Source of the DNA: Parachlorella kessleri
Lineage: Eukaryota; Chlorophyta; Trebouxiophyceae; Chlorellales; Chlorellaceae
Direction of reading: 5' to 3'
NCBI GenBank assembly: GCA_001598975.1
Contig: BBXU01002600.1
Coordinates: forward strand, 1-57,721
DNA: 57,721 nt
Below the pieces are notes generated by a model that saw only the letters and a program-made list of their open reading frames with translations, had not been told where the DNA came from and did not search any database. The position numbers were made by a program, and so were the translations under genes. Shown here in pieces: positions 20,683-33,490 of the stretch; the stretch's first letter is position 1; every line of letters begins with the position of its first letter.

Positions 20683-23600
20683 ATGCCAGTAACAGGACTC
20701 TGCTTGACGTGCACTCGACCTCCGATACCTTGTAGTTGCTTCTCTTATAGGTCTAGGTTACCCAGCCTGCGACTGGTGGTGAATGCGGCGACTACCAGGA
20801 GGAGGGAGGCCGCCAGTGTTAGGCCAGAAGGGCCGCGGCTCTCCATCTTGTCTACGTTAGGTTTTGCAGTCCGTAACAGACCAGAACAGGAACTAGCCCG
20901 GCAGACCGTGGAACAGGCGGCCCAGGTAAGGCCTGTGGCTTAAGGTGATCAGGCCCACCTGCCAGTATCAGGGACCGCGACTCCACTACCCGTCGCATCA
21001 GCAGTCTTCATGCTGCTTCTAATGACGAGGTGTGGCATTCAATACTGCAGCATCACTCCACTGATGCGGCAGGTAAAGCCAGAATCTCCTACAGCCATAG
21101 AGATCCTACCTATGAGACGGCTACCCTGCTGGTTGCAGAATGATTTGAAAGAGGAGTTGGAGCTGGCGCAAAAGGCGGCCCAGCCGCCGCCTGACCTGCG
21201 CCCGTTCCTCCACCCTGTGGGTGCCATGGAGGCGCGCTATGTGCGCATGCTGTCCGCCCTTTGCACACACACCTACTTCCTACCCAAGATCACGGTGAGT
21301 GCCGTGTGTTCTCGCTTTTGCGCCTGCTGCATGCACCCCACCGGCGTTTTGGGAGGGCGTGGGATACGCTTGGTGGCGGTGGGTCACCTTCGAGCCTGGG
21401 TGTCTGGTAGGCGGGGTATGGGGGAGAGGGCAGGGTGTCACTGTTGCCACGGGCATTTGCGGAGTCCACCATCCTGTGTCAAAGGAGCCACCAATCCTAA
21501 TTCAGGAGACACGGATTGCTTATGACACTGTGCAAGTGTGGCACCATGCACCATCCATGTAGAAAACACTGCACAATACCCTCTGCAGGCCATCAACCTG
21601 CACCGGCGCCACAGGCTGAAGCTGGTCACAACCTCGCTGGCATGTGACATCAGCCTGCGCGAGGCGCGGCACAGCGCAGACGAGGTAGCGGCAGACTCGG
21701 ACGCCATGGCGGCAGACCCGCGCGTGGTTGAGCTGCTGGCGCGCAGCAGCCCGCAGGCGCCTCAGGAGTGGCAGCGCCAGCTGCAAGAGCCCCGGGCCCC
21801 AATCGCTGTGCTGGCCAGCAGCCAGGGTGGCAGAATTGGCAACAGCGGGAGCGGCGCGCAGCGGCCGCCGTCCCCACAGCGCACACAGATCGTGCAGGCG
21901 GCATCCGCGGAGGGCAGCGCTGTGGCCGCAGCAGCAGCTGAGGCTGCAGAGCTGGTGACACTGGAAGGGGAAGCAGCTGCTGCCGCCCCCGGCACTTCCC
22001 CTACCGACGTGGTAGCAAATAGCTTGGCTGTCGCTGCCGGCGCGGCCGCCGCTGCGGCGGCCAGCGTGTACTCGGCGGCGGCTAGCGCTGCTGCTGCCAT
22101 CCCCGCGACAGCCGCCTCGGCTGCCGCCCCGCTGGCCAACAACATTGTTGCATTCTCCCGGGTGGCAACCTGGTCATCACTGCCCCCGGTACGGCTGCTG
22201 GCGGAGCAGCTACAGATGGCCGCCATGGCAGGGCACTCCACTGCTGCCGCGACAGTGGCTGCGGTGTCTGCGGCGCTGGAGTCGGCGCGGACCAAGGACA
22301 GGTGGGCAGCTGGCTTGGGTCCTGTAGTGTCTGCTGCTGCCATGGCCTGGCAGATGGCCCGGGTGTGCTGTTGGCTTATTGACTTTGCTGCCTGCATACC
22401 TAGAGTGGTACTTGAGTCCCCTGGATAGGTGCCATTGAGCAGCTACTGTCTTTTGCTGGGCTCGCTATGAGATCAGATACGGCCTTGTCAGCCTTTGACC
22501 CGCAGCGCCTCAAGGTGCTTTGTAAGCTGCCCTCCCCTGCTGCAGGCCCAAGGGCTGCCAGTCTCCCACCGAGTGGTTTGTGTGCGACGACGAGGCCACG
22601 CACACGCGCTACTTTGTGCTCCAGGGCAGCGACAACCTTGACCATTGGCGCGTGAACCTCACATTTGACCCCGTGACCTTTGAGGACGCGGCCCTGGGTG
22701 TCAAGGTGCGTGCGGCACGCGTGCCTGTCAGGTTCTCATCTGGTTACCCAGACGTGAACCCCTGTAATATACAGCCTGCACCAGAGGTGTTTCTTGTGGA
22801 TTTGTTGCTTGTTGCCCGTCAGCAGCCAGTTTATGCCTGGCTTTGTCTTCTTAAGTTCGCTTGTGGACCCAGCCGCAAAGCAAGTATGCAGGCGCTGGCG
22901 CAGCGGCTTCACTATCTTAGTACAACCCCCTCCCTCCACTGTGTGCAGGTGCACCGCGGGTTCTACGAGTGCGCCCAAGCGCTGTACGACCGCTTCCTGC
23001 CGATGGTGCAAGACCACCTGGCCACCTCGCCCTTTGCGCGCTTTGCCTTCACCGGCCACTCCCTGGGCGGCTCGCTCGCCACGCTGCTCATGTTCATGTT
23101 TGTGCGCCGCGGCGTGCTGCCCGCCAGCTGCCTGGCGCCCACCTACACCTTTGGCTCGCCCGCCATCCTGTGCGAGGGCGCCGGCGGCAGCTGCTCCTGC
23201 GGCAGCAACGGCGCCGGGGACAGCGCCGGCGGTGGCAGCTGCGCTGTGGGTGGCGACGCTGAAGCCATGGCCGGCTGTGGTGCTTCCTCGTCCGCCAGCG
23301 TGGGCGTGCTGGCGCGGCTGGGGCTGCCGCAGGGCGCCGTGCGCAACGTGATGATGTGAGTGCCAAGTCGCTGGTGCGGCACGTGCGGTTGCAGCGGAGT
23401 AAGGGGGAGGGCAACGTGCTGCTGTAAGGCATCAAGACCTTGCAGTTGTCGGCATGATGCATGATTTCTTAGGGGTAGCCCAGGCTGACATGGAAGCTTC
23501 TGAGATGTTGTATTCAAGGGTCAGCTAGCCTGCATGTGTGCAGGCACAAGGACATTGTGCCGCGCGCTTTTGCCTGCGACTACTCGCTGCTGGCATCGCT

Positions 23601-25210
23601 GCTGCGACGCGTGTCCGGCTCCTTCCGTGACCACAGCTGCCTGCAGGGCGAGCGCCAGGTGGGTGGGTGATGTGTATGCTTTGGTTTTGGTGCTGGGCAG
23701 GTCGCTACGTATCCAGGGTAGGAATGTGATGGCATGCACGGCTGTGCCTGCAGCAGAACGTCACGTTGTTGGTGCTGTGCGACAGACTTGTTCTTGCTTG
23801 GACTGGCCGGACATTGTTGTAGAGGCTCGTGCGGGTTGCCTGTCTCAGTCTGGTCGATCACAATTGCTTGCCAGCTGGCATGGCGGGACGCCCACCGCCG
23901 GGGTCTGCAGTATGCGGGCTGCAGGCAAAATGCCATAGGGCCATTAGCCTCAAGGTTTCTCCAATGTTGCTTCTCCTTCCTTCTTCGACTGCCACGTCAT
24001 AATAGGTGCAGTACCCGCACCTCACTCGCTTCCCCTGGTGTTTCTCCCGCAGGCGATGTTCCATGCGGTGGGGCAGGTGCTGGTGCTGCAGCCCGATGAG
24101 CACCTCGCGTTTGTGGGCGGCGAGGGCTACCACCCCATGCTGCCGCCCGGGCCGGGCCTGTACCTGCTCAGGCAGCCCACGCTGCTGCAGACCATGAAGA
24201 GCGACGTGGCGCGCATGGGCCGCGCCCTCCAGGAATGTGCTGATGCCATCACCGCGGGTGAGGGCCGAGCGCAGAGTGTGTTGGATGTGGTGTCTATTTC
24301 CCGGGGGCCAGGCCCTGCAGGCCACCGGTTGAACGAGCGTGACGTGTGCCGCTGATGGTTGTGGTGTTATTGTTGGTATGTCGCGTTGAGCCAGGCTCAT
24401 GCGTGGCGCCACTGGTTGGATGCGATGCCTGACCCGCCTGCCTTGTGGGTGCCCCACTACTGCCCTACCTACTTACTGCCCTGTTGTTGCAGGCGCCCCA
24501 GACGCGTCCCCCGCCAGCCTGGAGCCTGGCAGCGCCCAGCACTCCTCAGACGACTCCTGCGTGATCGGCAGCAAGGCCAAGCCCGGGCTGGGGCCCGTGC
24601 CTGAAACTGCCGCCGACGCGCTATTTGCCCTGTACAACAACCCCCACCCGCTGGACATGCTGGGGAACTCTGCGGCCTACGGCACCAACGGCCAGATCTC
24701 CCGGTAGGCGCCTAGCCTGAAGCACAGCGCCTTCTCAGCGTAGCCAAGGCCCATCCTTGCTTAGCGAGCAGCCAGTTCCCTGCCCGTTGTACAGTTGCGG
24801 ACTCTCGTGTGGACAGGGCATGCTTCAGAGGGCAGAATGGCCTAAACTATTAGCTGGCCGGCAAGGTGTAGTAGGCCAGCCAGCCCCTAGCGCAGCCCAG
24901 AGTGTGTGTGTTGAAACTTGCCCTGCTGCGGCGCTACCCTTGCAGGTACCACAACCCCGACAACTACTGCAAGGCGCTGGGCGCCGTGCTGCGCGCGAGG
25001 GGCGCCACCTGGCAGCGCCTGGTCAGCCACGCCTCGCGCACCGGCTTGCGCTGGCATGCGGCCATGCTGGAGCCGGCGCCGGGGGCCTCCCAGATGCTGG
25101 CCATCAGGGGGCGACTGGGTATGGCCGGGGGCAAGCTGAGCGCTGTGCGCGCCAAGCCTGCTGCGCCCATGGAGGGGGACCAGGTGGCAGCAGGGCTGGA
25201 GACCTGCTGA
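20683..25210 (+). CDS. PLIP-type plastid class-3 lipase (glycerolipid A1-type acyl hydrolase)
   Basis: Family members release acyl groups from plastid galacto- and phospholipids. Nine exons join in phase: 20683-20925, 21139-21294, 21589-22301, 22546-22705, 22949-23355, 23544-23658, 24053-24257, 24493-24703 and 24946-25210 (824 residues). The start was chosen because the first 50 residues are Arg/Ser/Thr-rich and almost free of acids, as in a chloroplast transit peptide. Family blocks are TEWFVCDDEATHTRYFVLQG, VHRGFYECAQALYDRFLP, the nucleophile elbow FTGHSLGGS (Ser about 462), MHKDIVPRAF (Asp about 563) and YHPMLPPG (His about 624). Together these give a complete Ser-Asp-His triad. Residues about 210-350 are a very Ala-rich insertion upstream of the lipase core, possibly helical. 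A Gly/Ser/Cys-rich loop follows the TFGSPAILCEG strand. The PLIP assignment rests on overall motif order, so another class-3 lipase of the same clade is possible. Confidence 0.88.
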
Positions 25211-25838
25211 GGCCAAGTGGAGCTGGGCAGTGCAAGTGAGAGGGAGAGCGAGTGGTGCCGGCTTGCTGGAGGTGGGGGAGCGGGCGTGGCTGGAAGCCTG
25301 CTGTAGGCAAGTAGGTGCAAGAAGTAGGAAACTGTGCATGCACTTGTTGGGAGTGGCAAGGTATGGCAGGGTGTGCCCATGTGGCAGGAGGGTGACAGAT
25401 GCGGGCCGAGGGGTTTGGGAAGCGTGTTTTGGCGTCTCGGGCTACTGCCAACTGGGTGGTCTATGGTATGGGAGGAGGTGACCCAGTGGCCAGCTAGAAC
25501 AAGGAGCGTTCAAGAACGAACTCGGTGCCATTTTTTAGTAGATTTCGGTAGATTTTCAGAGAGGCAGCTTGCTGAGTGCCGACTTGGTCTGGGGGTGCCG
25601 TGTGCCCCACCGTGTTCAAGCGTATCTGCAATACTATTTGGGAGCCTCAAGGGGCACCCTTACAACCCTGGGAGCCATCGCTTTAGCTTATCAGTAACCC
25701 CGGCTACCTGACACACAGTTGTACACTAGTGGCGGACTTGCCAAACGGCCGCCTACCCCATTCGCACTGTAAGGCCCGTGTAGGCCTTTTGATCTCTCTG
25801 GCTCTCAACAGATTCTTCTCAGATTGGTCTTTTCTATG

Positions 25839-25843
25839 TGTAA
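25839..25843 (+). terminator. Candidate poly(A) signal TGTAA, lipase gene
   Basis: First clear TGTAA seen downstream of the lipase stop, about 630 nt away. The distance is long, so a less canonical signal closer to the stop may be used instead. Confidence 0.25.
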
Positions 25844-27304
25844 GCTTGCAAACTCTCAACTGTGTGCGTCCCTGATTTCGTTGAGTGGGAAGATTATGGC
25901 GATCTGTCTTGTGGCCGCAATGTGGGCCGATATAATTTTGTGCTTGCGCTTGCTTTTGTCTATTTCCTGCCGGCAAGGTGGGCTCTCACCAGTCTAGTGC
26001 ATTGTTGCTGTCGCCCATGGCTAGGCCTCATGCAGATCAGTTAGGCTATATGTTGTGTACTCGCACCAGGCCTTGGCCGGGTGTGTAGCGCATGGTTCCT
26101 GCATCTGGCAGCTTGCATCTGGCAAGCTCATAAGAAGATTGATGGTTTTACATGAGGCCATGGTAGGCCACAGCAGATATGTTCCCCGCTGTAATGGGTT
26201 TGGTTTGATTCGTTTCATTTGCACAGCGTGTGGGTGGTGGTTTTTCCCCTTGTCTGCCAAGATGTTGTGTTAGTCTGATAACTTATCTTGTGTACCATTT
26301 TGGTGGCTTGAAAAGGCCAGGTTTTTGGGGGTTGATCGCTTGGTTGTCTTTGTAAACAGACACCGCATCGTGCCCGGGCAGTACGTCATGTTGGTCACTT
26401 ATATGGCAGCAGATGGACGTACACAGCGACCGACGGGCGGCCGCGCCAACTGGGTTATTGCAAGCTTGCCGCTGGTACGCAGCATGCTGGGTGTACAGTG
26501 TCGGTCAAGGGGGTGACTTGCAGTGCGCTGGACCCATCGTTTGGGGAACAGTCAGTTGGGCACCTTACAATGATAGAAGCATACTTGCATCAGACCTGTC
26601 AGTACAGGGCTTGCCCCTCACTCTTCCCTCCGTTGGTCCCCCCTGCCATCATGAACAAAAAGACACCAGGCATAAGTGCAAAGACCCCCGTCAGCCCAGT
26701 CTACTCGTACCTCCTCTCTGATCGCATTACCTGCCACCCTATATAAAACCCAGCCCCTTGGATGCACCATCTAGCTGCCTGACCACATCGGTCGTGGTCG
26801 TGGACCTTAAACACGATTGGTTATGGACTGTGTGGTGCTGGGAGCGAGTTGAGTTTACACCTCCTGTGTGCACTGGGGCTCCCTAATCCCACTCCCCATG
26901 TGCACTGGTTGGACGGGTTTTGGGAGTTTCCCGTCTGACACCCATGCACCCCAGCCCCAGATCGAACCCCAGCCGATATACTAGCTGGGCGGCTTGGAGT
27001 AGGCGCCCAAGTTGAGGATTCAAGTCTCCATATCCATGAAAGCGAGGGCTAGCGGGCCATGTGATGAAGGGGTGGCGGCCAGCTAGCAGCGCTCGAGTGG
27101 TGCATGCCATCAAACCGGTCACTGTCAGTGTGTCAATCCTAGCTGTGATTTCAAGACCCAAGGTCGTTCCATTGTGGTGGGGATCCAGTGGTTCAGCCTG
27201 CAGCAAACGGTAGTGACTGCCTGCCTAGTAGCAGCCTGGTTGAGACTTCATTTCTAGGTGTGACAAGATTGTGACTGACCCGCAAGGGTGGTGGAAAGCT
27301 GTAA

Positions 27305-27324
27305 GACTAGACTAGACTAGACTG
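27305..27324. repeat. (GACTA)n pentanucleotide microsatellite
   Basis: Four tandem units of the GACTA type in non-coding sequence. No associated gene or mobile-element end is visible. Confidence 0.8.
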
Positions 27325-28018
27325 ACCACATCAATGTGATGCTGCTGACCAATTGTCCTGCCCAGCTGATGCAAAGCTACTTATCCTTTGCTACCTGCCG
27401 CCCTCAACCAATGGGACTCACTGCCTTGCACTCGCTGCTGACTTCTGCTTGGCCCTTGCACGCCGCCTGTCAGGCCAAGGCTAGCTAACAGATCATAGTA
27501 ACGGCCAGTCCGACTGAGTCAGCAAAATATGACTGGACATCCGTTGCTGTCATCAAACGCCGCCCTGTTACTAGCATGGGTGGCAGGTAGTGCGAACAGG
27601 GAGTAGAGCTGGGCTGGACTGTATTGACAGGGCTAAATACAGAATGAGGCCGAGTCTTGCCGGAGTTGTGAGCCAGTAATTCTCTCCCCTGTTACTACAT
27701 TTCGCTCCTCCTAACCCCTGAGGTGCAGTATCAGTACCTGCAGGCAGGAAGGTGTGAAACAGTGGGAGAGCGAGCACTGCACTTCCCAACCTGTGTAGAT
27801 TCCCAGGGCGCGAAGTCGGTGGCGCCTTAAACGAAGCAGCGCGCAAAATATGCTGGCTGTGCTGGCAGGCCCACGACCTGCAAGAACGTTTTGTTCTCCG
27901 TCCTCGTATACTATAAATCTAGGTGCAGCCCCTAGACTGCTGCGGGCTCCCCAGTGTCGGTTCAACTCCACCCTTGAAGCTCGCATCGGACCTTTCCGTG
28001 CTTTAAGCGAAGACGATC

Positions 28019-31000
28019 ATGCAGCTGGGGGCGATTGAGCTGCGGTAAGTATAAATCCAAGCGGCTGGAGCTGTCGTCCTGATGCTTGTGCGGCGACATG
28101 CAGCTTGAGGCTTGGGACTGTTGCGCGCAGGGATGGACGAGCAATTGCAGAAGTGAATGCGGAAATCAACAAGCGGCGACTAGAGACGGCACACCGAGGG
28201 GGCCCGCTGAGAGTAAGGCCCGCACAGCTGTGGTTGCCAAGCAGGCTGCTTGCCTGGTTGCTGCTCTGCTGTGAGGGAGCAACACGTGTCTGTCACATGA
28301 TCAGCTTCCCAAGTAAGCCTTGGGGTTGCAGGTTACCGACCCTGCAGCATTCGCCAAGCTCATGGAGGACATGAAGCGCAAAGCTGAAGAGCAGAGGTGC
28401 GCCCCCTTACAGGGTGCACACCGCCTTCTGTCTCAGGCACCAACTCATATGACTCCTTAGAGAAGGAGTTGGCTCACCTGCGGCGTATACAACCAGGGTG
28501 CTATATGTGGTAAGGTGCACGAGGCTGGTGTGGCGCAGGACGGCCGAGGCGCAGCGCGAAGCAGAGCGTGCCAAGCGTGAAGGCGCCAACTACAAGACGA
28601 AGGAGGAGAGGGAGAAGGAGGCCCGCAACGCCAAGCAGCAGCCCCAGGTACTGCCCTGTTGCATGCTCGCTCTGCCTGGCCATGACCCTGGGAGGCAGAT
28701 GGCGTAAATGGCAGGTGCGCGGAGGGTAATGACAACGGCTGCTGACCCATGCTGGCAGGAGGAGGATGAGGCTAGGCACATGGACCGCAAGTTTGACCCA
28801 AACAAGAACTACTACCAGCTGCTGGGCCTGGACAGGTGAGCCTGTGCTGCCTTGCTGTGCACTTGATTAGACACATATGCCCAGCTCCATCAATTCCTGC
28901 TGCGCGCAAGCAGTGGGATGTGGTGCTGGGCAAGGCCCCTTCAGAGGGTTGTGCTCCCCAACCAACATGCAGGGCTGCATCGACTGCTGAGATCAAGCGC
29001 GCTTACAAGAAGCTGGCGCTTGCCTACCACCCTGACAAGCACAAAACGGAGGACGCTGAGCAGCAGGCAGGTGGCAGGCGCGGAGTAGGGTGCTTGCTGC
29101 GGGCACGCATAAGTGGGCAGACGGTACACTTGGGCACAGTTGGAATTAAAGGCACAGTTGGAGTAAAAGGCTGTCCAGACAGTGCTCAGTCGTCCACCAG
29201 CCGCCCCAGCCGCCCCAGTATGTATGAGAATAGTCCAGTGGCTGGCTGTGTAAGCACTCACTGTTGTAGTGGATGTGCTGGTGCCGCAGGCTGCTGTGGG
29301 TGACAAGTTCAAAGAAGTAGTGGAGGCCTTTGATGTGCTCAGTGATGAGTCGCTCCGGGCTGTGTATGACAAGATCCGAGACCACAAGGTACGCAACCTG
29401 TCTTGGGGGCCAGGGGTGCGGCAGCCACTGCCACCCATCCCACACCCGAGCCAGAACACCCACTTCCCCTAGGTCATGCTGGCTAGATGTTGGCCCCCTG
29501 GTGGTCATCCCAGCAAGCATGCCAGTGTGGCGGGCGGCTGGCAGGCGAGACCGACCACATCTACCGGCCACCATGGGAGTCTGTTTGCATCCCCCGCAGG
29601 AGGCCAACCCTGGGGGTTCCGGGCTGCCGGTGCTGTCCCCCGAGGAGCTGGCCATGATGCGCAGCGGGGCTGCCGAGCTGCGGCGGCTGCGCAAGATGGG
29701 CAACAAGCTGACCAAGCACAAGCCCCTGGAGAAGGAGGTGGGCGGGGCGGGTCCTGCGGCTGTGTGGCCGCCGCACACATGTGCTTCCTCTCCTGGCCAT
29801 GCCCTGGCGTAACAGGTCAAGGCCATGGAGAAGGAGGTGGGAGGCACTGGGCTGCAGCTGGGTGGCTGGCTGGCGGGCTGCACATGTGTGTCTGCCGCCC
29901 TGGCGGTGCCCTGGCTTGGAGTGGTTGCCAGCTGCCCGCTCAGGGAGGATGGAGAAGGAGGCCTGTGTTGGCTTGGTATGGGCATGTAGCTGAAGAGCTC
30001 TGATGGGAAGGAGGGTGGTTATGCGGCCGCTGCGTGGTCCCCCACGTAAGCAGCCGTCAGGCCAGAACCCCTCCTGCTGTCATGGTAGTGTGGCCCTGGA
30101 AGCGGGGCTTTGGCCTGGTGCAAAGGGCAGATCTGTAATAGGCTTGTGCGGGTGGCTGACCAGCGCCTCCCATGCACAAGGCGATGCCTCGTTGTAATGT
30201 ATGGGTACCCAGCCTGGACAGGAGACCTGGCCTCTCACCCGCCCTTCTCATTCTTTTTTGTGGAGAAACCCTCCTCATTACCTGCATGCAGGTGTGGGTG
30301 TCCCTCGAGAAGCTTAACAGCGGTGGCACGAAGCGAGTGGGTTTGGAGAGGCAGCGAGTCGACGCCAATGGCATCGTCATCCAGCAGTCCAAGACCTTCT
30401 ACCTGGTCATCAGGTGCAGGGGAAGGGTGCTGGTTCCTACACTGAAGGGTGTCTCTGTACAGGGGTAGCATGAAGGGTAGAACCACACAAGCGTGGGCTG
30501 GAACGACCACATACCATAAGTGATAGCAAGGCGGCTCTCTGCTTGGCAATCTCACAGGCGCCTGCAATGGATCTGTGCGGTGGCGAACGCTGCATGTAGG
30601 GCGGGCAGGGGACATGCAGAGACCATTCAAGCCTGACAGGGAGGATGAAAAGCCACACCTTAAAGGGTTTGCGGACATGCTTGGAGGGGTCCCATTCTGC
30701 ATCAGCAAGGAAGCAGCAATTAGATGCGTGACGCCCTGGCACGGCACTGGGTGGGTGCAGGAAGGGCATGCAGGAGGGCGACCGGCTGACGTTTGAGGGT
30801 GAGGGTGAGGAGGCGGTGGACACCCAGCCGGGAGACCTCCACTTTGTGCTGCGCCAGAAGCCCCACCCAGTCTTCAAGCGCTCAGGTGGGCAGCGGGCCG
30901 CCTGTCAGACGCCAGTGAATGGGTGTACTGCTCGACATGGAACTGTACCTGCCCGGCCATATTGTAAATGCAATTTTTGTGGCTTACAACCTAGGATAAT

Positions 31001-33490
31001 CAATTCTCGAACGTACCGCACCATCCATTTTGCTCTGAGACCCTCTTGGCAGGTAAGTACCACAATGTGCTGTATTCACCAGCCACATGATCCATGTACA
31101 TGCCCTTAAAGGCATGCGCCACCCCCTGAAGACATCCCAATGGTTGCACACAGCCAACATTTTCCGTTTGCTTTGCCAAGAGGCACTTCGAGGCATGCAG
31201 CCATGTTTTGTTGGGGCGAAGAACGCTTTGCCTGCAGCAGTGCAACTAATTGCTGCACTGCTAATACACCCTCTTTCACTGACTGGCACAAGTGCAGGGC
31301 GGGCAAACCTGGAGTTGTTTGCCCGGGCACTGGCCCCAGGTGACCTCTTCTTTGCTGTCAGCGTCAACACCCTTCAAGGCAAGCAGAAGCTGCTGACTGG
31401 CTCGGCATTCCACGTGGCGGCCAGCGCTGGAGGCGCGGGGGGCATGTGGCGCAGTGTGGTGAAGGGGCAGGGGCTGTGGGATCCACAGGACCCCTGGGAT
31501 CTCCCGCCAGGCGACTTGATTGTGCAGGTGAGGAGGTGTTGTGCTGGGTCCTGCTGTGCATGGAATTTGGAAAGCTGGGCCTGGCCCAGCGACGCTTGTA
31601 TTGTAGAGCTGCTCCTGCCCGCGTCATGAGCAACATGCAGGGCATGCGCTGGGTCCTTGCATTGGATCTGGCCTCCTCTGGCAAATTAGCCAGCAAAGGG
31701 TGTCCTAATGCTTTTGATGAGGACCAACCTTTCAGAGACTATCAGCCTCTGCACAACCCCTTGAGTATATAAGCCTCGAACACATGTGATAGCCATGTGT
31801 TGAGCTGGTGTTGCCAGGTCCGGTATCCCGGCTTCCAGCTGGGCCGGGAGGGTGTGAGGAGCAGCCTGCGGCCGCAGCCAGTGTACCTTCTGGGCTCTGC
31901 AGCGGAGCAGGTGCCGGCAGCCATGGTGGGTGGATGCCTAGTAGCCGCACTTGCGCACCGGCTGGCAGCAGAGGAGCTGCTGGAGGAGGGCGATGATGAG
32001 TCAGAGCTGAGTCAGACAACAGGTGCTGGCTCCGGTGTTGGGGAGTGCGGCTCAGGATGTACCCCCCTCGATACACATCCAGGGGATTGCAGGGAGGTGC
32101 TGGGCAGCTCTGGCATGGATGGCGCGGCTGCCGCTGTAACAGCCTCAACTGACGAGGCAAGCGTAGCTCTGGACCAGCAGCAGCACCAGCGGCAGCAGCA
32201 GCGGACACGATTGGCCGTGTGCGTCACCTTCCAAGCCTCCCAAGGAGCCCTGGCATGCCCAGGCGCTGCGTCGCCTGCTGCCCAGGCCCTGCTGGCAGTG
32301 CTAAGGAAGCGGGTGGCCGGACTCCAATCAGCGCAGCTTACAGCGCAGATTGCTGCCCAGCCTGCAACCAGCCAGATGTGCGAACAGGCAATGGGGGCAC
32401 CCAGCGGACCGGACCAGGATGGGTCTGCCAGCTCAGCATGTGGGACCCTGGGTCTGATGGATGATGAGTGGTGCCTTCTACATGAGGCAGACATCCTCAT
32501 GCTGGACATCTCAGCTGCACCAGGCCTTGCGCCAAGCTCTGAGTCTGGGGGCGGACAAGAGCATGGTTCGAACGCATGTCTAGAGGCGCAGCAGCCAGGC
32601 ACAGGCCAGCCGGCCGACCAACACAGCAGCAGCCCAGAGGATGCGGCTGCCGCAAGAGTTGTTGCTGTAGAGAGGCTGCTCGGGTGGGTGCAGCAGAGCG
32701 GGGAGGGTGCAGCGCTGGCAGAAGCGCTGTGGAGTGCCTTCTGGCGTGGCAGCCACATAGTCGCCGTAGGCGGCGCCTGCGCCCTGCTGGGCCGCCAATA
32801 TCAGCACAGCATGCAGCACAGTATGCCTCCGGCTGTCCCGCCTGCTGCGCTTGCTGCCATCCTGCCTTGGTACCTGCTGCGCGCTGGGGGCGGCAAGCAA
32901 GGCTGGGAGGGCCTCCATGCGGCCATGCAGGGCAAGGGCAGCCTGGCGCTGTCAGTGCGCAGCTCACCCAGCGGCTCTGCAAACAGTTCACAAGCAGGGG
33001 TGGTGGGGGTGGGCGTCATGGCAGGCAGCGCAGTCGTGGTGGACCCCTGGACAGGAGCGGCAGAGGTGCTGGTGGTGCCAACTAGGTGGGTAGAAAACTG
33101 GTGGTGCACTAGCTAATGCTAGGGGAGACCCCATTCAAATAGGATTCTCAAGAGACCCTGACAAAAGCCAATGTGCTGCCAATGCTTCTGGTTGTGTAGC
33201 TAGGCTGATGGGCGCTCTCCGGCAATTAGCAGCGGCCCAGCAGCGCCGCCACACCTGCTGACAGTTCCAAACTGACTTGTGGCTGGGTGGCGTCCTGGCA
33301 GGCTGTGGGATGCGGGTTTCAGAGCTGGCTTACAAAGGATTGGAGAGCTGAAAGGAGCGCTTCTGCTGGCTGCAGAGACACGCTGGTGGCCACTGCGCTG
33401 TGGGTGGCAGCAAACGATGGCTGTGAAGGGGGTTTACAAGAGGCGGACGACGACTTTGGCTTCTTCTATGCCTGCCAGCCTGGGCCATAG
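28019..33490 (+). CDS. J-domain (DnaJ/HSP40) protein with DnaJ C-terminal domain and long extra C-terminal domain
   Basis: Predicted Hsp70 co-chaperone. Thirteen exons: 28019-28044, 28131-28212, 28332-28396, 28539-28647, 28759-28835, 28973-29066, 29290-29388, 29600-29737, 30292-30413, 30761-30885, 31298-31527, 31818-33085 and 33376-33490 (849 residues, phases consistent). Residues 1-105 are a charged coiled-coil-like head. The J domain is about 111-176, with YYQLLGL, the HPD motif at 139-141 and FKEVVEAFDVLSDE. A peptide-binding-type region (about 231-395) follows, with GMQEGDRLTFEGEGEE, GDLHFVL, GDLFFAV, then VVKGQGLW and PPGDLIVQVRYPGF, matching the end of DnaJ C-terminal domains. From about 400 to 849 it continues into a poorly conserved region with low-complexity inserts that may be a degenerate S51-like domain. 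The intron after 29066 requires a GC donor (CAG/GCAGGT); a GT alternative at 29071 with an earlier acceptor would add about seven residues. Confidence 0.82.

Larger units (their letters stand above)
25211..28018. other. Intergenic region between lipase and J-domain protein genes
   Basis: About 2.8 kb with no supported exon. It holds the lipase 3' UTR (candidate TGTAA at 25839-25843, about 630 nt after the stop) and the promoter of the J-domain gene. A short (GACTA)n run lies around 27305-27324. The stretch 26960-27040 carries a weak tRNA B-box-like string on the minus strand, but I could not fold a cloverleaf. Base composition is lower in GC than in the genes. Confidence 0.45.

Noticed and set aside
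22969..23351. Long overlapping Arg/Ala-rich frames on both strands over the lipase exon
   Set aside because: Shadow frames of GC-rich coding DNA. The lipase frame carries the GHSLGG motif and exact phases.
26955..27040. Possible tRNA (GGTTCGATC string on the minus strand)
   Set aside because: No acceptor-stem pairing or D-arm could be found, so no cloverleaf forms.
31797..33116. A 439-residue uninterrupted frame that looks like an independent single-exon gene
   Set aside because: Its first residues before VRYPGFQL have no support. A good acceptor at 31817 joins it in phase with the preceding DnaJ C-terminal exon, and the donor at 33085 joins it to a terminal exon.
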